Translations under genes and position numbers: made by a program
Shown: piece after piece, positions 56,085 to 64,000 of the stretch
How positions within the stretch are numbered: position 1 is the first letter of the stretch
Layout: each line of letters starts with the position of its first letter
From: Saltatorellus ferox
GTDB lineage: Bacteria; Planctomycetota; UBA1135; GCA-002686595
Assembly (NCBI GenBank): GCA_007751475.1
Contig: CP036434.1
Span: forward strand, 1,302,001-1,366,000
DNA: 64,000 nt
Reading direction: 5' to 3'
The notes under the pieces: generated by a model
What the model was told of the DNA's origin: nothing
What the model saw: only the letters and a program-made list of their open reading frames with translations
The model's database searches: none

Positions 56085-57587
56085 ATGATTTCAACCTCCT
56101 CACCTCTCGTCCGGACTGCAGTACTCCTCAGTGCCATAGCAGTCACATCCTCCCTCGCACCTGCCCAGACCGTCCTTCGCGTCAAGAAGGGCATCACAAC
56201 CGGCCTGATGGACGGCTCGTCCTGGGCAAACGCCATCCCTGAAGTCAGCACCGCGCTCGTGGGCATCCTCCCCAATACCGAACTCTGGATCGCTGAAGGG
56301 GTTTACTTGCCCACGACGACTCTTGATGAGACAATCTCGTTTGAGATCCCGTCAGACGTCCGCGTCTACGGTGGCTTTGACGGGACAGAGCTTCTGCGCA
56401 TTAACCGCGCTGGCCTTTTCGGCACTACCATTCTGTCTGGCAACATCACCGGAAATCCGACTTCAACCGGCAACACTGACCACGTTGTTGCGATGACGGG
56501 CGCAGACGCGTCGCGCATCGTTATTGACGGGCTGGTCATCCGTGACGGGTTCGCAGATGACACTGCTGGCACTGGGACAAACGCTCGTGGTGCAGGCATT
56601 CTGCTCAATTCGACCACTGCCGCAGACGAGGTGCGCCTGGCGAACCTTACCGTTCGAAACAACGCAGCTTTTGATTCCGGCGGCGGCATGGCCGGAATCA
56701 ACATCGACAGCATGCAGATCACCAACTGTACCTTCCGCGAGAACGGTGCGGGACGACTTGTTAGCGGCACCTTTTTCGGAGAAGGGGGTGGTCTCTTCTT
56801 AGAAGAGCTTGCCACTACCAGCATCGGTGAAGTTGCCATCGGCAACACCCGCTTCATCGGTAATCGCTCACCAAGTGGTGGTGGTCTTGCGGTCACTCGA
56901 ATCGCAGATGGCCGAGCGAGCATCTTCAACTGCTTGTTTCACGACAACCTCGCATTTGAAGAAGGAGGGGGTTTCCTTCACATCGTGAACCAAGACCCAG
57001 GCGGCGCTGGAGGAACGTTCTTTGTTTCACACTGCACCGTGACGGACAACGATGGCGGAGGTGCAAGCCTTGAAGACCTCGACAGCAACGCCACCAACAA
57101 CACATCCACCATCATCGAAAGCTCCATCTTTTGGGGCAATCGTCTCATGCGAGGTGGAGTCACTGCTGTCGAGCGTGACCTCTTTGGTGACTCGACAGCC
57201 CTTGCCACGACAGTCGTTGCTTACTCTGACGTGCGAACGCAAGCGCCGGTCTTTCCCGGTACGGGAAATCTCAACGTTCCGCCCATGTTCAAGAACATCC
57301 CGAACGACAACTTCCGACTCAAGATCACCTCGCCGTGCATAGATTCGGCCAACGATCAGCCCATCGAGAACGTTCTCCTCGGCGATCAAGCGGATGTTGA
57401 CCTTGACCTCATCACAGCCGAGTTTGTTCAGATTGACTTGGACGAAGTTCCGAGGGAGCGTGATGTCCCGGGTGTCGCAGGAACGGGACTTGACGCGGCT
57501 GAGCCGGGTAAAGTGTCGGATATGGGCTGTTTTGAGAACAACGATCCAACTGATCCCGGTGGCCCTGGCGGTCCAGGTGAGAACTAG
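56085..57587 (+). CDS. Secreted right-handed beta-helix protein (choice-of-anchor Q type)
   Basis: Start ATG 56085 gives a signal peptide ending SLAPAQ; 500 aa. The body is a parallel beta-helix, with repeated coils such as VRLANLTVRNNAAFDSGGGM, MQITNCTFRENGAG and ASIFNCLFHDNLAFEEGGGF. Near the C-terminus SPCIDSANDQPIENV matches the choice-of-anchor Q motif (P-x-I-D-x-G/A). It ends in a Gly/Pro-rich tail. Such proteins bind or cleave polysaccharide, or act as surface structures; no lyase active site is obvious. It lies inside the insertion-rich region. Confidence 0.75.
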   Translation: MISTSSPLVRTAVLLSAIAVTSSLAPAQTVLRVKKGITTGLMDGSSWANAIPEVSTALVGILPNTELWIAEGVYLPTTTLDETISFEIPSDVRVYGGFDGTELLRINRAGLFGTTILSGNITGNPTSTGNTDHVVAMTGADASRIVIDGLVIRDGFADDTAGTGTNARGAGILLNSTTAADEVRLANLTVRNNAAFDSGGGMAGINIDSMQITNCTFRENGAGRLVSGTFFGEGGGLFLEELATTSIGEVAIGNTRFIGNRSPSGGGLAVTRIADGRASIFNCLFHDNLAFEEGGGFLHIVNQDPGGAGGTFFVSHCTVTDNDGGGASLEDLDSNATNNTSTIIESSIFWGNRLMRGGVTAVERDLFGDSTALATTVVAYSDVRTQAPVFPGTGNLNVPPMFKNIPNDNFRLKITSPCIDSANDQPIENVLLGDQADVDLDLITAEFVQIDLDEVPRERDVPGVAGTGLDAAEPGKVSDMGCFENNDPTDPGGPGGPGEN

Positions 57588-57767
57588 GACCAGAGGTCCA
57601 GTGCGCCGCTCTTGCGGATGGCTGGATCGGTAGAGGTCGCCTCTGCAGCCAGAATGCGGCGGCGCATCGACGGACTCCCTGGAAATCAAGCGGTTTCCGG
57701 GGAGCTGTGGTATGCTGAAAGCGACGCTCTTGGCAGTCAAACACTATAATCAACGGAAGGATACAGA

Positions 57768-59438
57768 ATGTTGAATATGAATTACGCTACGACGCTGGCC
57801 TCCCTGGTCCTCTTTGCGCTTCCAGTCTTCGGTCAAGTAGAAGAGGGATCTGTCTATTCGATTGGTTCAGTAACACAAGGATACGAGGCGCACCTTGGAC
57901 TTGATCTTGACGTGAGCGGCGACAGGGCTATCGCACGTTCAAGGGAGCGACTCGGGGATCAGTATGACGCTGGAGTTGTGTACTTCCTGAAATTGGAAGA
58001 TGGCCGATGGGAGGTAGAGCAGCTGGTATCTGAGCTGCCTGGAGGTCTTTCTAATTTTCAGATAGTCGCTCACCTTGCAATTGATGGCCATTCAGCTGCA
58101 GTTGCTGCGCAAACGCAGGTCTCTCCAGGTATCTGGGAGTACCAGCTGTATATGTTCGAGTACTCAGAGGCGAACGGCTGGGAGCTCACAGTTGAGCTTG
58201 AGGTTCCGAGGATTGACGGCTTTAAGCTAGTCGGTCACCTGGATTTAGAAGGCGACATTCTGATAATGCAAGCTCGCGAGACCATCGTCTCATTCGAGCG
58301 AAGGAATGGAGTCTGGAGACGGATCGGTAATATCTATCCCGACATTGCGCCATTCTTGAACTTTGTAAGTTTTACTTGGCCGAGCAAGCCGGTCATTTAT
58401 GGCGGTAAAGTTTACACACGATATAGAGCGCTCAATCTAGGGCCGCAGTCCCCTCAGGTTCATGTGTTTAGCCGTCTAGGGGGCCGCTGGACTGTCTCCG
58501 AGATCTTCACAGTGCCATTTGAGGCTTATAGCCCGTACTCCTCAACAGGCTTGATTTATGCGGCGGATGTGGATGGTGAATGGTATATGAGTTGCGCACT
58601 AGATAGTTGCGCGGGGTGTTTGCCCTATGTGACTGTCTATAAGAGGCGACCGACTGATGGGCGATTTGAGTATCACTCACGACTCGGGCCAAACTCGTCT
58701 TTCCCAACCACTCCGCACACGGGTGACCAGTTTGGTGCGTCTATCGACATTGAATCTGGCCGTGTCGTCATTGGAGCGCCGTTGTCCGGAAATGTTTCAC
58801 AACGCCCGGTTGGCCGCGCATATGTGTTCGAGTATGACGCGGTTCAAGATGCGTGGATTGAAACGCGTGTTCTGGTTGACCAGCGATTGATGGTGCCTAG
58901 TGCGACTACTTACGGTAGCTTTGGCTGGAATGTTGCGCTGCATGACGGCGGGATTATTGCGTCTAACTACCTCGGCATGACCGATAACGGTGAGCTCAAC
59001 TCAACTGGTTCTCTTCACTTTTTTCCGGACGCTGTAGGCACAACTTCATGCCAAGGCACCCTGTCACCCCAGAGTGAGCAAGTGAGCTTGAGTATCGATG
59101 GTTCAACCACTCCGTCAGCTGGCGGTATTCGGCTTACCGGTAGCGGCTTGCCGCCGTTCTCACCTCTGATCGTGTTAGCATCCACCCAGCCCGCTGCTAT
59201 CAACCTTCCCGGAGGAAGTGGTGAGCAGTTTTGTACTGGTAGTCCTCGCCTCCAAACCGGAGGGTTCCAGCTTGCGCTCGGAGACGGAACTTTTGAGACT
59301 GGATACGATCTGAGCGAGAGTCCCTTTGGGACGTTTTCCGCAGGCGAAACACTTCATTTCCAGTTGTGGTTCAGAACACCAACGAGCTGGGGACAGAGTA
59401 TAGGCTTGTCAAATGCAGTCTCTTTTAAATTGAATTGA
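57768..59438 (+). CDS. Secreted FG-GAP/beta-propeller-like protein with C-terminal beta domain
   Basis: A 556-aa protein from ATG 57768 (ATG 57777 also possible); GGAAGG lies 8 bases upstream. Signal peptide ends PVFGQ. Propeller-type blades follow (LGLDLDVSGDRAIARSRERL, LAIDGHSAAVAAQTQVSPG, FGASIDIESGRVVIGAPLSG, GWNVALHDGGIIASNY), resembling integrin-alpha FG-GAP repeats. The last 130 residues (from SCQGTLSPQS, with LPGGSG, GETLHFQLWFRTP and LSNAVSF) resemble the C-terminal domain of the proteins at 33288 and 41994. Codon use is AT-richer than core genes. Confidence 0.75.
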   Translation: MLNMNYATTLASLVLFALPVFGQVEEGSVYSIGSVTQGYEAHLGLDLDVSGDRAIARSRERLGDQYDAGVVYFLKLEDGRWEVEQLVSELPGGLSNFQIVAHLAIDGHSAAVAAQTQVSPGIWEYQLYMFEYSEANGWELTVELEVPRIDGFKLVGHLDLEGDILIMQARETIVSFERRNGVWRRIGNIYPDIAPFLNFVSFTWPSKPVIYGGKVYTRYRALNLGPQSPQVHVFSRLGGRWTVSEIFTVPFEAYSPYSSTGLIYAADVDGEWYMSCALDSCAGCLPYVTVYKRRPTDGRFEYHSRLGPNSSFPTTPHTGDQFGASIDIESGRVVIGAPLSGNVSQRPVGRAYVFEYDAVQDAWIETRVLVDQRLMVPSATTYGSFGWNVALHDGGIIASNYLGMTDNGELNSTGSLHFFPDAVGTTSCQGTLSPQSEQVSLSIDGSTTPSAGGIRLTGSGLPPFSPLIVLASTQPAAINLPGGSGEQFCTGSPRLQTGGFQLALGDGTFETGYDLSESPFGTFSAGETLHFQLWFRTPTSWGQSIGLSNAVSFKLN

Positions 59439-59736
59439 AAGATGCCTTGTGACGTAGTTTAGTTTTGTTTGTGGATGCTCGTTACGCCCAAGCCTTCGAA
59501 CGCAGCGAGCATCCCCGAACGAAACATTCGTCATTGCCTGTGGCGATTAAGGAATGTAGCTATGCTCTGTCTGTTGGGGGCAGGCCAGGTCGACTATTCC
59601 CCGAACTGCTGCACCGAGTATCCTAAGGTGGCCTCAACAATGCCCGTAGATCACACCCGATCAGGCGGCGACTTCAACTCAACCCGTATCTGCTCGACAA
59701 GGTTGCGCTTCACCGCCCGCTGCGTGCGGTCATACC
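59439..59736. other. 298-bp left flank of IS91-like copy 3
   Basis: No gene supported. GATGCTCG and CGAGCATC (59474-59481 and 59500-59507) form an 8-bp inverted repeat that could end the preceding transcript. A frame runs from here into the transposase fragment, but the upstream part has no protein-like character. Confidence 0.35.
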
Positions 59737-60920
59737 CGGTCCGGCTGGACATCGGCGCCGTGAACTCGACGCAGCGTTTTGAATCCTCGTTGGGGCTCAA
59801 TGTTCACTTCCACTCCCTCTACCTGGACGGTGTGTACGTCACGCGCAGCGCTTTCGAGTCTCCCGTCTTTCTGCCCGCGGATCCTTTGACGTCGGCGGAG
59901 GTCGCACGTGTGCACGGTGACGCGATCGAGCGCATCCGTCGGGTGCTGAAGCGCTACTCCCTCGACCCGATCGCACTCGGTCTGCCCCTACGCAAAGGCG
60001 ACGACCCCCCTTGGGAGTACGCGGACGCGGGCGCTGATGAGCAGCCGCTTCTCGATTTTGGCGACGCGCGTGATGATGCGTTCTTTCCGGCCCTGAAGGC
60101 TGCCTCGGTGAAGTCACTGGTGCCTTTCGGTCCTGGTGCTGGGCAGCCGCTGAAGCGCCTCATCGACCCTGATCTCGGCCTTGCGTTCCAGTCGTCGGGT
60201 TGGGGAGGTCAGTACGTGCCGCCTCCACTGGTGGTGAACGCTGACGGGTTCTCGTTGCATGCGGCGACGCTGATCCGGAAGGGTCAGCGGGCGCAGCTGG
60301 AGAAGCTCTGCCGCTACGTGACGAGGCCCGCCATCAGTCTCGAGCGCTTCGAGGTCCGTCCCGATGGCATGGTCTCATGGCTGTTACGCAAGGCCTGGCG
60401 TGATGGGACCAAGGGATTCGTCATGACTCCGTACCAGTTCATGGCTCGACTGGCGGCGCTCGCGCCGCATCCGTGCGAGCATCAGTTGACGTATCAGGGA
60501 GTGCTGGCCCCGGCCTCATCATTGCGTGATCTGGTGGTCCCGCGTCCCGTGGTTCGGAAGGAGCCGAAGGATGTGGACGTCGCCGATGAAGACGGCTCGA
60601 AGAGTGCGGGGGAGTCGTCGAAGGACCAGAGATACATCCGCTGGGCAGATCTCTTGAAGCGGGTTTTTTCGGAGGATGTTCTCCGCTGCCCGCGCTGCCG
60701 GGGCCGCAGGCACATGATCTCGGTGATCACAGATCCGGAGACAGCGCGGAGGGTGCTGGAGGGAGTGAGAGCGGCGGCGAGGAGGTCATCCGATTCGCTG
60801 GGTGGGAGAGACCCGTCGTCGCCGGGGCCGAGTCGTTCCCCACCGGCAGAGCCCGAGGTCCGAATACTGATGCCGCCTCGGCCGTGTCTACTTCACGGGG
60901 CGGCTGGACTTCGGGAAGTA
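59737..60920 (+). pseudogene. IS91-family transposase, truncated and frameshifted (copy 3)
   Basis: It encodes the HUH region onward, as in copy 2, but the final residues (VRIPMPPRQGRLNFGK in copy 1) are replaced after VRILMPPRP by an out-of-frame extension because of a small insertion. The N-terminus is absent, as in copy 2. Not expected to be functional. Confidence 0.8.
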
Positions 60921-61187
60921 GAAAGCTACGGAAGAGCAGCGCGCGGGCGATCGTGCTCGATGAAACAACAACAGCCAGCGCCTTGGGAAGGGTGCTGGCT
61001 GCAGGTCGTGGTGAAGCGAATCGGAGGTGCCGTTCGGAGAGGGGGAAATCGGGCGAGTTCGGCTCACCGAAGAGGTCGCTGGCCGCTCGGACACTCCCGC
61101 GTGGCCGGTGAGGATGGGGGTAGCGCAGAATCGGGCCCCAGGCTATCGAGACTGGCGTGTCGACACCCCGCTTGAAAGTCCTATTCG
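59737..61187 (+). mobile_element. IS91-like element, copy 3 (5'-truncated, mosaic)
   Basis: It starts at the same CGGTCCGGCTGG as copy 2. About the first 980 bp are nearly identical to copies 1 and 2, with a few substitutions such as those near 60389 and 60473. From about 60720 on, differences become frequent and a short insertion (about 12 bp near 60885) disrupts the normal C-terminus. The 3' end is a variant: GTGTCGACACCCCGCTTGAA then GTCCTATTCG. It abuts the FAD-oxidoreductase fragment. Confidence 0.8.
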
Positions 61188-61750
61188 CTATCTCCTACGG
61201 ATGCCGGAGAAGATCCGCGACCAGATCTCCAGGTGGGGCGTATGCAAGGACGAGGTCCAGTCAGGCAACGGCTGGCAGGAGCAGCTCTACGTGCGCGAGG
61301 CTCGACGCATGGTCGGGAACTTCGTGATGACGCAGAACCACTGCGAGGAGAGAGAACGGGTGCAGGACTGCTTCGGCATGGGCGCGTACACCTTGGACTC
61401 CCATCACGTGCAGCGCTACGTCGACGGGAATGGGCACGTTCGTAATGGGGGCGATGTGGAAGTCGCTGGCTTCCCCCCCCTACCCGTTCAGCTTTCGCCC
61501 ACTCGTCCCAAAAACATCAGACTGCAAGAATCTGCTGGTCCCCGTTTGCCTTTCTGCTAACCACATGGCGTTCGGGTCGATCCGGATGGAGCCCGTGTTC
61601 ATGGTTCTCGGACAACCGGCGGCGACGGCAGCGTGTCTGGCCATCGACCAAGAGTCTCCTATCCAGGGGATTCAGTACGAACAGTTGAAGGCCAGGCTCA
61701 TCGCCGACGGTCAAGTCCTGAACCTCGCCATCGCGGGCGAGGATGATTGA
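61188..61750 (+). pseudogene. C-terminal fragment of a FAD-dependent oxidoreductase, frameshifted
   Basis: Directly after the IS91-like end the plus strand reads [37 protein letters not shown] and [13 protein letters not shown], the C-terminal half of a FAD-dependent oxidoreductase family frequent in Planctomycetota. At a run of eight C (61463-61470) the frame shifts by one. The rest ([48 protein letters not shown]) continues in the next frame to TGA 61750. The FAD-binding N-terminus is missing. Truncation by the element plus the shift make it a pseudogene; the shift alone could be a sequencing error. Confidence 0.8.
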
Positions 61751-61766
61751 GCCCGCTCCTCAGCTC

Positions 61767-62273
61767 TCACGGTGCAGGCTCGTCGAGGCGCGCCTCCCGG
61801 ATCGCCGCTTCCAGCTGGGAAGCAGCCCCGGGAGGCTCAATCTTCGACTTCGGCGTGAAGATCACGGATCCTCCACTGACCAGAAGGAACCCGCCGGGCG
61901 TCACGTCGAGCCGATCGAAGTCAGCGTAACGCACCTCCATCGGCTCACCATTCTCGGTCGTCTCCAGGTGTTCGGGGAAGAAGCGGACCCACAGTTCACG
62001 GCCATACGCGGGTGACCGCTCGCCCAGGGCGAGCATCCGACGGCGATAGCTGAGCTCGTGCCAGATGAAAAAGACGCTCCCCCAGAAGTAAAGCGCCGAG
62101 AGGATCCCAGGTCTCGCGACCATCAGGGCGAGGGTCAGCACGCCGAGGCCGAGCCCGAACTTCGGGAGGTGCTTGCGGAGTCTCAGCCGGTAGCGCACCG
62201 ACTCGTCGAAGGCTTGCTCCAGATAGGCGCGGTCGCGGACGATGCGACATGTGGCAATCGGTTCGGATCCCAT
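61767..62273 (-). CDS. YcxB-like membrane protein
   Basis: A 168-aa protein from ATG 62273. A cytosolic start (CRIVRDRAYLEQAFDESVRY) precedes two adjacent hydrophobic segments (FGLGLGVLTLALMVARPGIL and LYFWGSVFFIWH). The soluble C-terminus contains VRFFPEHLETTENGEPMEVR, ADFDRLDVTPGGFLLVSGG and VIFTPKSK. This matches the YcxB-like layout (two membrane helices then a small beta domain). Function unknown. Fourteen bases upstream of its start codon is a degenerate IS91-like end, so its original promoter may have been replaced. It is convergent with the FAD-oxidoreductase fragment. Confidence 0.7.
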   Translation of the reverse strand: MGSEPIATCRIVRDRAYLEQAFDESVRYRLRLRKHLPKFGLGLGVLTLALMVARPGILSALYFWGSVFFIWHELSYRRRMLALGERSPAYGRELWVRFFPEHLETTENGEPMEVRYADFDRLDVTPGGFLLVSGGSVIFTPKSKIEPPGAASQLEAAIREARLDEPAP

Positions 62274-62286
62274 GCGAGGAAGATAA

Positions 62287-62315
62287 CGAGTAGGAATTTC
62301 AAGCGGGGTGGCGAT
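62287..62315 (-). repeat. Degenerate, inverted IS91-like 3' terminus
   Basis: On the minus strand ATCGCCACCCCGCTTGAAAT continues to TCCTACTCG, matching the end of copy 3 (GTGTCGACACCCCGCTTGAA then GTCCTATTCG) with a few changes. It faces the end of copy 3, so the FAD fragment and the YcxB-like gene sit between two inverted ends. No transposase sequence is attached. Confidence 0.55.
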
Positions 62316-62339
62316 CTGACTCACGGCTCGGCCCCATGG

Positions 62340-62693
62340 ACGATGACGCCGGGCGTGCCGATCAGACTCGACCCGCCTCGGCGGAACTCTCTCCATGGGC
62401 CGCTTCGCGGGCGATGTTCTGGACTCAGGCCCCTCCGGGCAGGTGTCGTTCACGCCCGATCTCAGCGCGCTCCCGACGCCGTCGGGAAGCGTGGCCGCCG
62501 CGCCCGGCGATACCGTGTGCTTCCAGTTCTGGTATCGCGACATGGTGGCGGGGCAGACCACCTCGAACTTCTCGGGCGCACGCTGCGTCACGTTCCGCGA
62601 CCTGCCCTGAAAGCGAGGCCGGGGAGTGGATCGGCGAGCGCGGCCAAGGCTCGGATGGGCGACAGCCTCACGAGCCACGGTTTCTCGGGTAAC
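62340..62693 (+). pseudogene. Decayed duplicate of the 3' end of the LVIVD-protein gene
   Basis: 62395-62610 is nearly identical to 43590-43805 (MGRFAG through TSNFSG and the stop), and the duplication continues about 85 bp past the stop. Upstream, 62340-62390 matches 43380-43433 but is frameshifted, and about 150 bp between the two matching parts are deleted. A short deletion also lies just after the stop. The copy cannot encode a protein by itself. The source lies just left of the full IS91-like copy. Confidence 0.75.
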
Positions 62694-62725
62694 CTGGGCC
62701 CAGGTCGTTGCTAAGGCCCTCCGCC

Positions 62726-63376
62726 ATGAAGATCCAAATGATGTACCCCAAGCTCGCCGGCCCGCTCGCTCCCGTTGTCCTCTGCGCCCTGGCGTCCTGC
62801 GCGGCGACGGAAATCGATACGAGTGGGATGCTGCCCTCACCCTCTGCGGAGCCCCATCGAGTGGCGGAGCCCCCTCGCGCCGCGGAGTCTCAGCGCTCGA
62901 TGTGGGCGGATTCGAAGCATCGCGTTCACGGAACCGTCGTCGATCCCTCGGGCGCGGCAATCGCCGCGAAAGTCGCGCTGGTCAGCGACCGTGGGTCTTC
63001 GAGCACCTCGGTGTCCGATGGAAGCTTCGAACTCGGCACGAATAGCGACTTCCCCGTGACACTCTGCGCGTGGACGAAAGCGGGCAAGATCGGCTGGCGA
63101 ATCCTGGAGACTCCACCGGGTGATCAGGCCGTGACGCTCGAGGTGAGCGAGGACGGCGCTTTCCTCACGCTCGTGGCGGGGAGCCACGACGACCGCGTGT
63201 CGATCCTCAGTGACAATATCCCGCTCAACAACGTGAAGTTCCCGTCGGGCAAATCCCTCGAATTCGTCGTGCCCGCAGGGGACGTTTCCTTCGGCACCGT
63301 GGGAACCCAGGAGCACGCACCGGATCGCCGCTCGGCGCGCATGGTGCCTGGATCGTCCATGACCGTCAGCTTCTGA
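62726..63376 (+). CDS. Lipoprotein with a carboxypeptidase-regulatory-like (CNA-B-type) domain
   Basis: Start ATG 62726; signal peptide with lipobox ALASC (Cys25), 216 aa. Residues about 68-140 look like a small beta-sandwich: HRVHGTVVDPSGAAIAAKVA, SVSDGSFELGTNSDFPVTLC and AVTLEVSED. This is the pattern of carboxypeptidase-regulatory-like domains, which are structural. The remainder is beta-rich and unassigned. Codon use is back to the high-GC core type, so the insertion-rich region ends before it. Confidence 0.7.
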   Translation: MKIQMMYPKLAGPLAPVVLCALASCAATEIDTSGMLPSPSAEPHRVAEPPRAAESQRSMWADSKHRVHGTVVDPSGAAIAAKVALVSDRGSSSTSVSDGSFELGTNSDFPVTLCAWTKAGKIGWRILETPPGDQAVTLEVSEDGAFLTLVAGSHDDRVSILSDNIPLNNVKFPSGKSLEFVVPAGDVSFGTVGTQEHAPDRRSARMVPGSSMTVSF

Positions 63377-63576
63377 GGCGGCGGTTGAGAGCGCCATGGA
63401 GCGCCGTGCGGTGACAGCGGGGGGCAGCGTGGGGGGGGCAGCGTGAAGGGAGCGGAGGCGTCCCGCTCACAACGGCCGGGGTCCGGCTCACCCCAGCCAG
63501 GGAAATCCGAAGGCTCCAGGGGTCTAGGGTCTGTCAGTCGCCGCGCTTCGATCGCGGCGCTTCCCCATGACTTCCC

Positions 63577-64000
63577 ATGGCCCTCTTTCCCATCCGAACG
63601 ATGAACGTGACTCCCTCCGCGACCCAGGTCTCCCCGGCTTCCCCGATCACCAGGGCCCGTCCTTCGACCGATTCGCCGCGACGTCGGCGACTCTCGCTGG
63701 CTCCATCCCTCTTGCCCGTCCTGGCACTGTCCGTGGCATGGTCTGCCCGGGCATCGGCGCAGATCTGGGAGGTCGATCCGCTCCTCCAGATTCCCCTCGG
63801 CGCGGACGCCGGCTTCGTCGTCGCCAGCATCGGCGATCTCGACGGAGATGGCCTCCGGGACGGTCTGATCACCAGCGTCTCGGACAACGGGGACCGCGGC
63901 AGGGTCTACGCTGTTTCGACGGGCACGGGAGCCACGATCCTGAGCCTCGTGGGCCAGAGCGTCGGCGACTGGTTCGGGCACTCCACCGACGGTGTCGGTG
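63577..64000 (+). CDS. Secreted FG-GAP repeat protein (3' end outside window)
   Basis: The frame is open from ATG 63577 (ATG 63601 also possible) to the window edge. A long basic N-region (SPRRRRLSLAP) leads into a signal peptide ending SARASAQ. The mature protein begins IWEVDPLLQIPLGADAGFVV and shows an FG-GAP blade with a Ca-binding loop, ASIGDLDGDGLRDGLITSV, followed by GRVYAVSTGTGATILSLVG. Probably a surface beta-propeller. The C-terminus cannot be seen. Confidence 0.75.
   Translation, partial: MALFPIRTMNVTPSATQVSPASPITRARPSTDSPRRRRLSLAPSLLPVLALSVAWSARASAQIWEVDPLLQIPLGADAGFVVASIGDLDGDGLRDGLITSVSDNGDRGRVYAVSTGTGATILSLVGQSVGDWFGHSTDGVG

Noticed and set aside
59469..59736. A fused gene whose first 90 codons lie upstream of IS91-like copy 3
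   Set aside because: The upstream part has no protein-like pattern, and the junction is the copy's truncation point. The frame is accidental.

Overview
The window is high-GC bacterial DNA with dense genes on both strands. It looks like a chromosome segment of a Planctomycetota-type bacterium. This is inferred from content: large secreted proteins with PPC, LVIVD, FG-GAP and beta-helix modules, two MauG-type dihaem peroxidases, large M14 and S9 peptidases, a FAD-oxidoreductase fragment of a type common in that phylum, and a tamA/tamB-like outer-membrane assembly pair. No rRNA, tRNA or CRISPR array was seen.

Layout. 1-9.3 kb: a cut-off tandem glycosyltransferase, a biotin ligase without a DNA-binding domain, an FHA/membrane/coiled-coil/serine-protease protein, a secreted M14 peptidase and an unrecognised 567-aa protein. 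9.5-12.9 kb: a lipoprotein, then a compact cyclic-di-GMP-type cluster of two tandem-PilZ proteins flanking a protein with a MshEN-like double motif. 13-20.8 kb: an MBL-fold hydrolase, a LOG-family protein, a sulfotransferase-like protein, a YtkA-like/dihaem peroxidase/PepSY operon, glutaminyl-tRNA synthetase and a membrane acyltransferase. 20.8-28.5 kb: a second dihaem peroxidase, a thioredoxin-like gene with an in-frame TGA at the first redox-cysteine position, an S9 peptidase and an M20 hydrolase/lipoprotein pair. 28.6-41.7 kb: a small membrane protein, a TRAP permease pair without a binding protein, a secreted protein with a possible caspase-like dyad, a PPC-repeat secreted protein, tamB-tamA and a DUF2270 membrane protein. 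42-43.8 kb: an LVIVD beta-propeller secreted protein.

From about 43.8 to 62.7 kb lies an insertion-rich accessory region. It holds three IS91-like copies (one full transposase, two cut at the same internal base), a solo 46-bp IS91-type terminus, a degenerate inverted terminus, one ISL3 and one IS66-type element, several truncated genes (tyrosine recombinase, plasmid-type proteins, FAD oxidoreductase, a copy of the LVIVD protein's C-terminus), and AT-richer secreted cargo genes. The last 1.3 kb returns to high-GC lipoprotein and FG-GAP genes.

The strongest unusual signal is at 22585-23577. TGA sits where a thioredoxin-like protein should have the first Cys of CGPC. The frame continues for 264 codons, and a GC-rich hairpin with a GGU loop begins 13 nt after the TGA, as expected for a bacterial selenocysteine (SECIS) signal. 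I read this as one selenoprotein that routine annotation would split into two genes. Secondary signals are the cyclic-di-GMP cluster, the IS91-like copies with repeated breakpoints, a C-terminal domain shared by several secreted proteins, and the caspase-like secreted protein.
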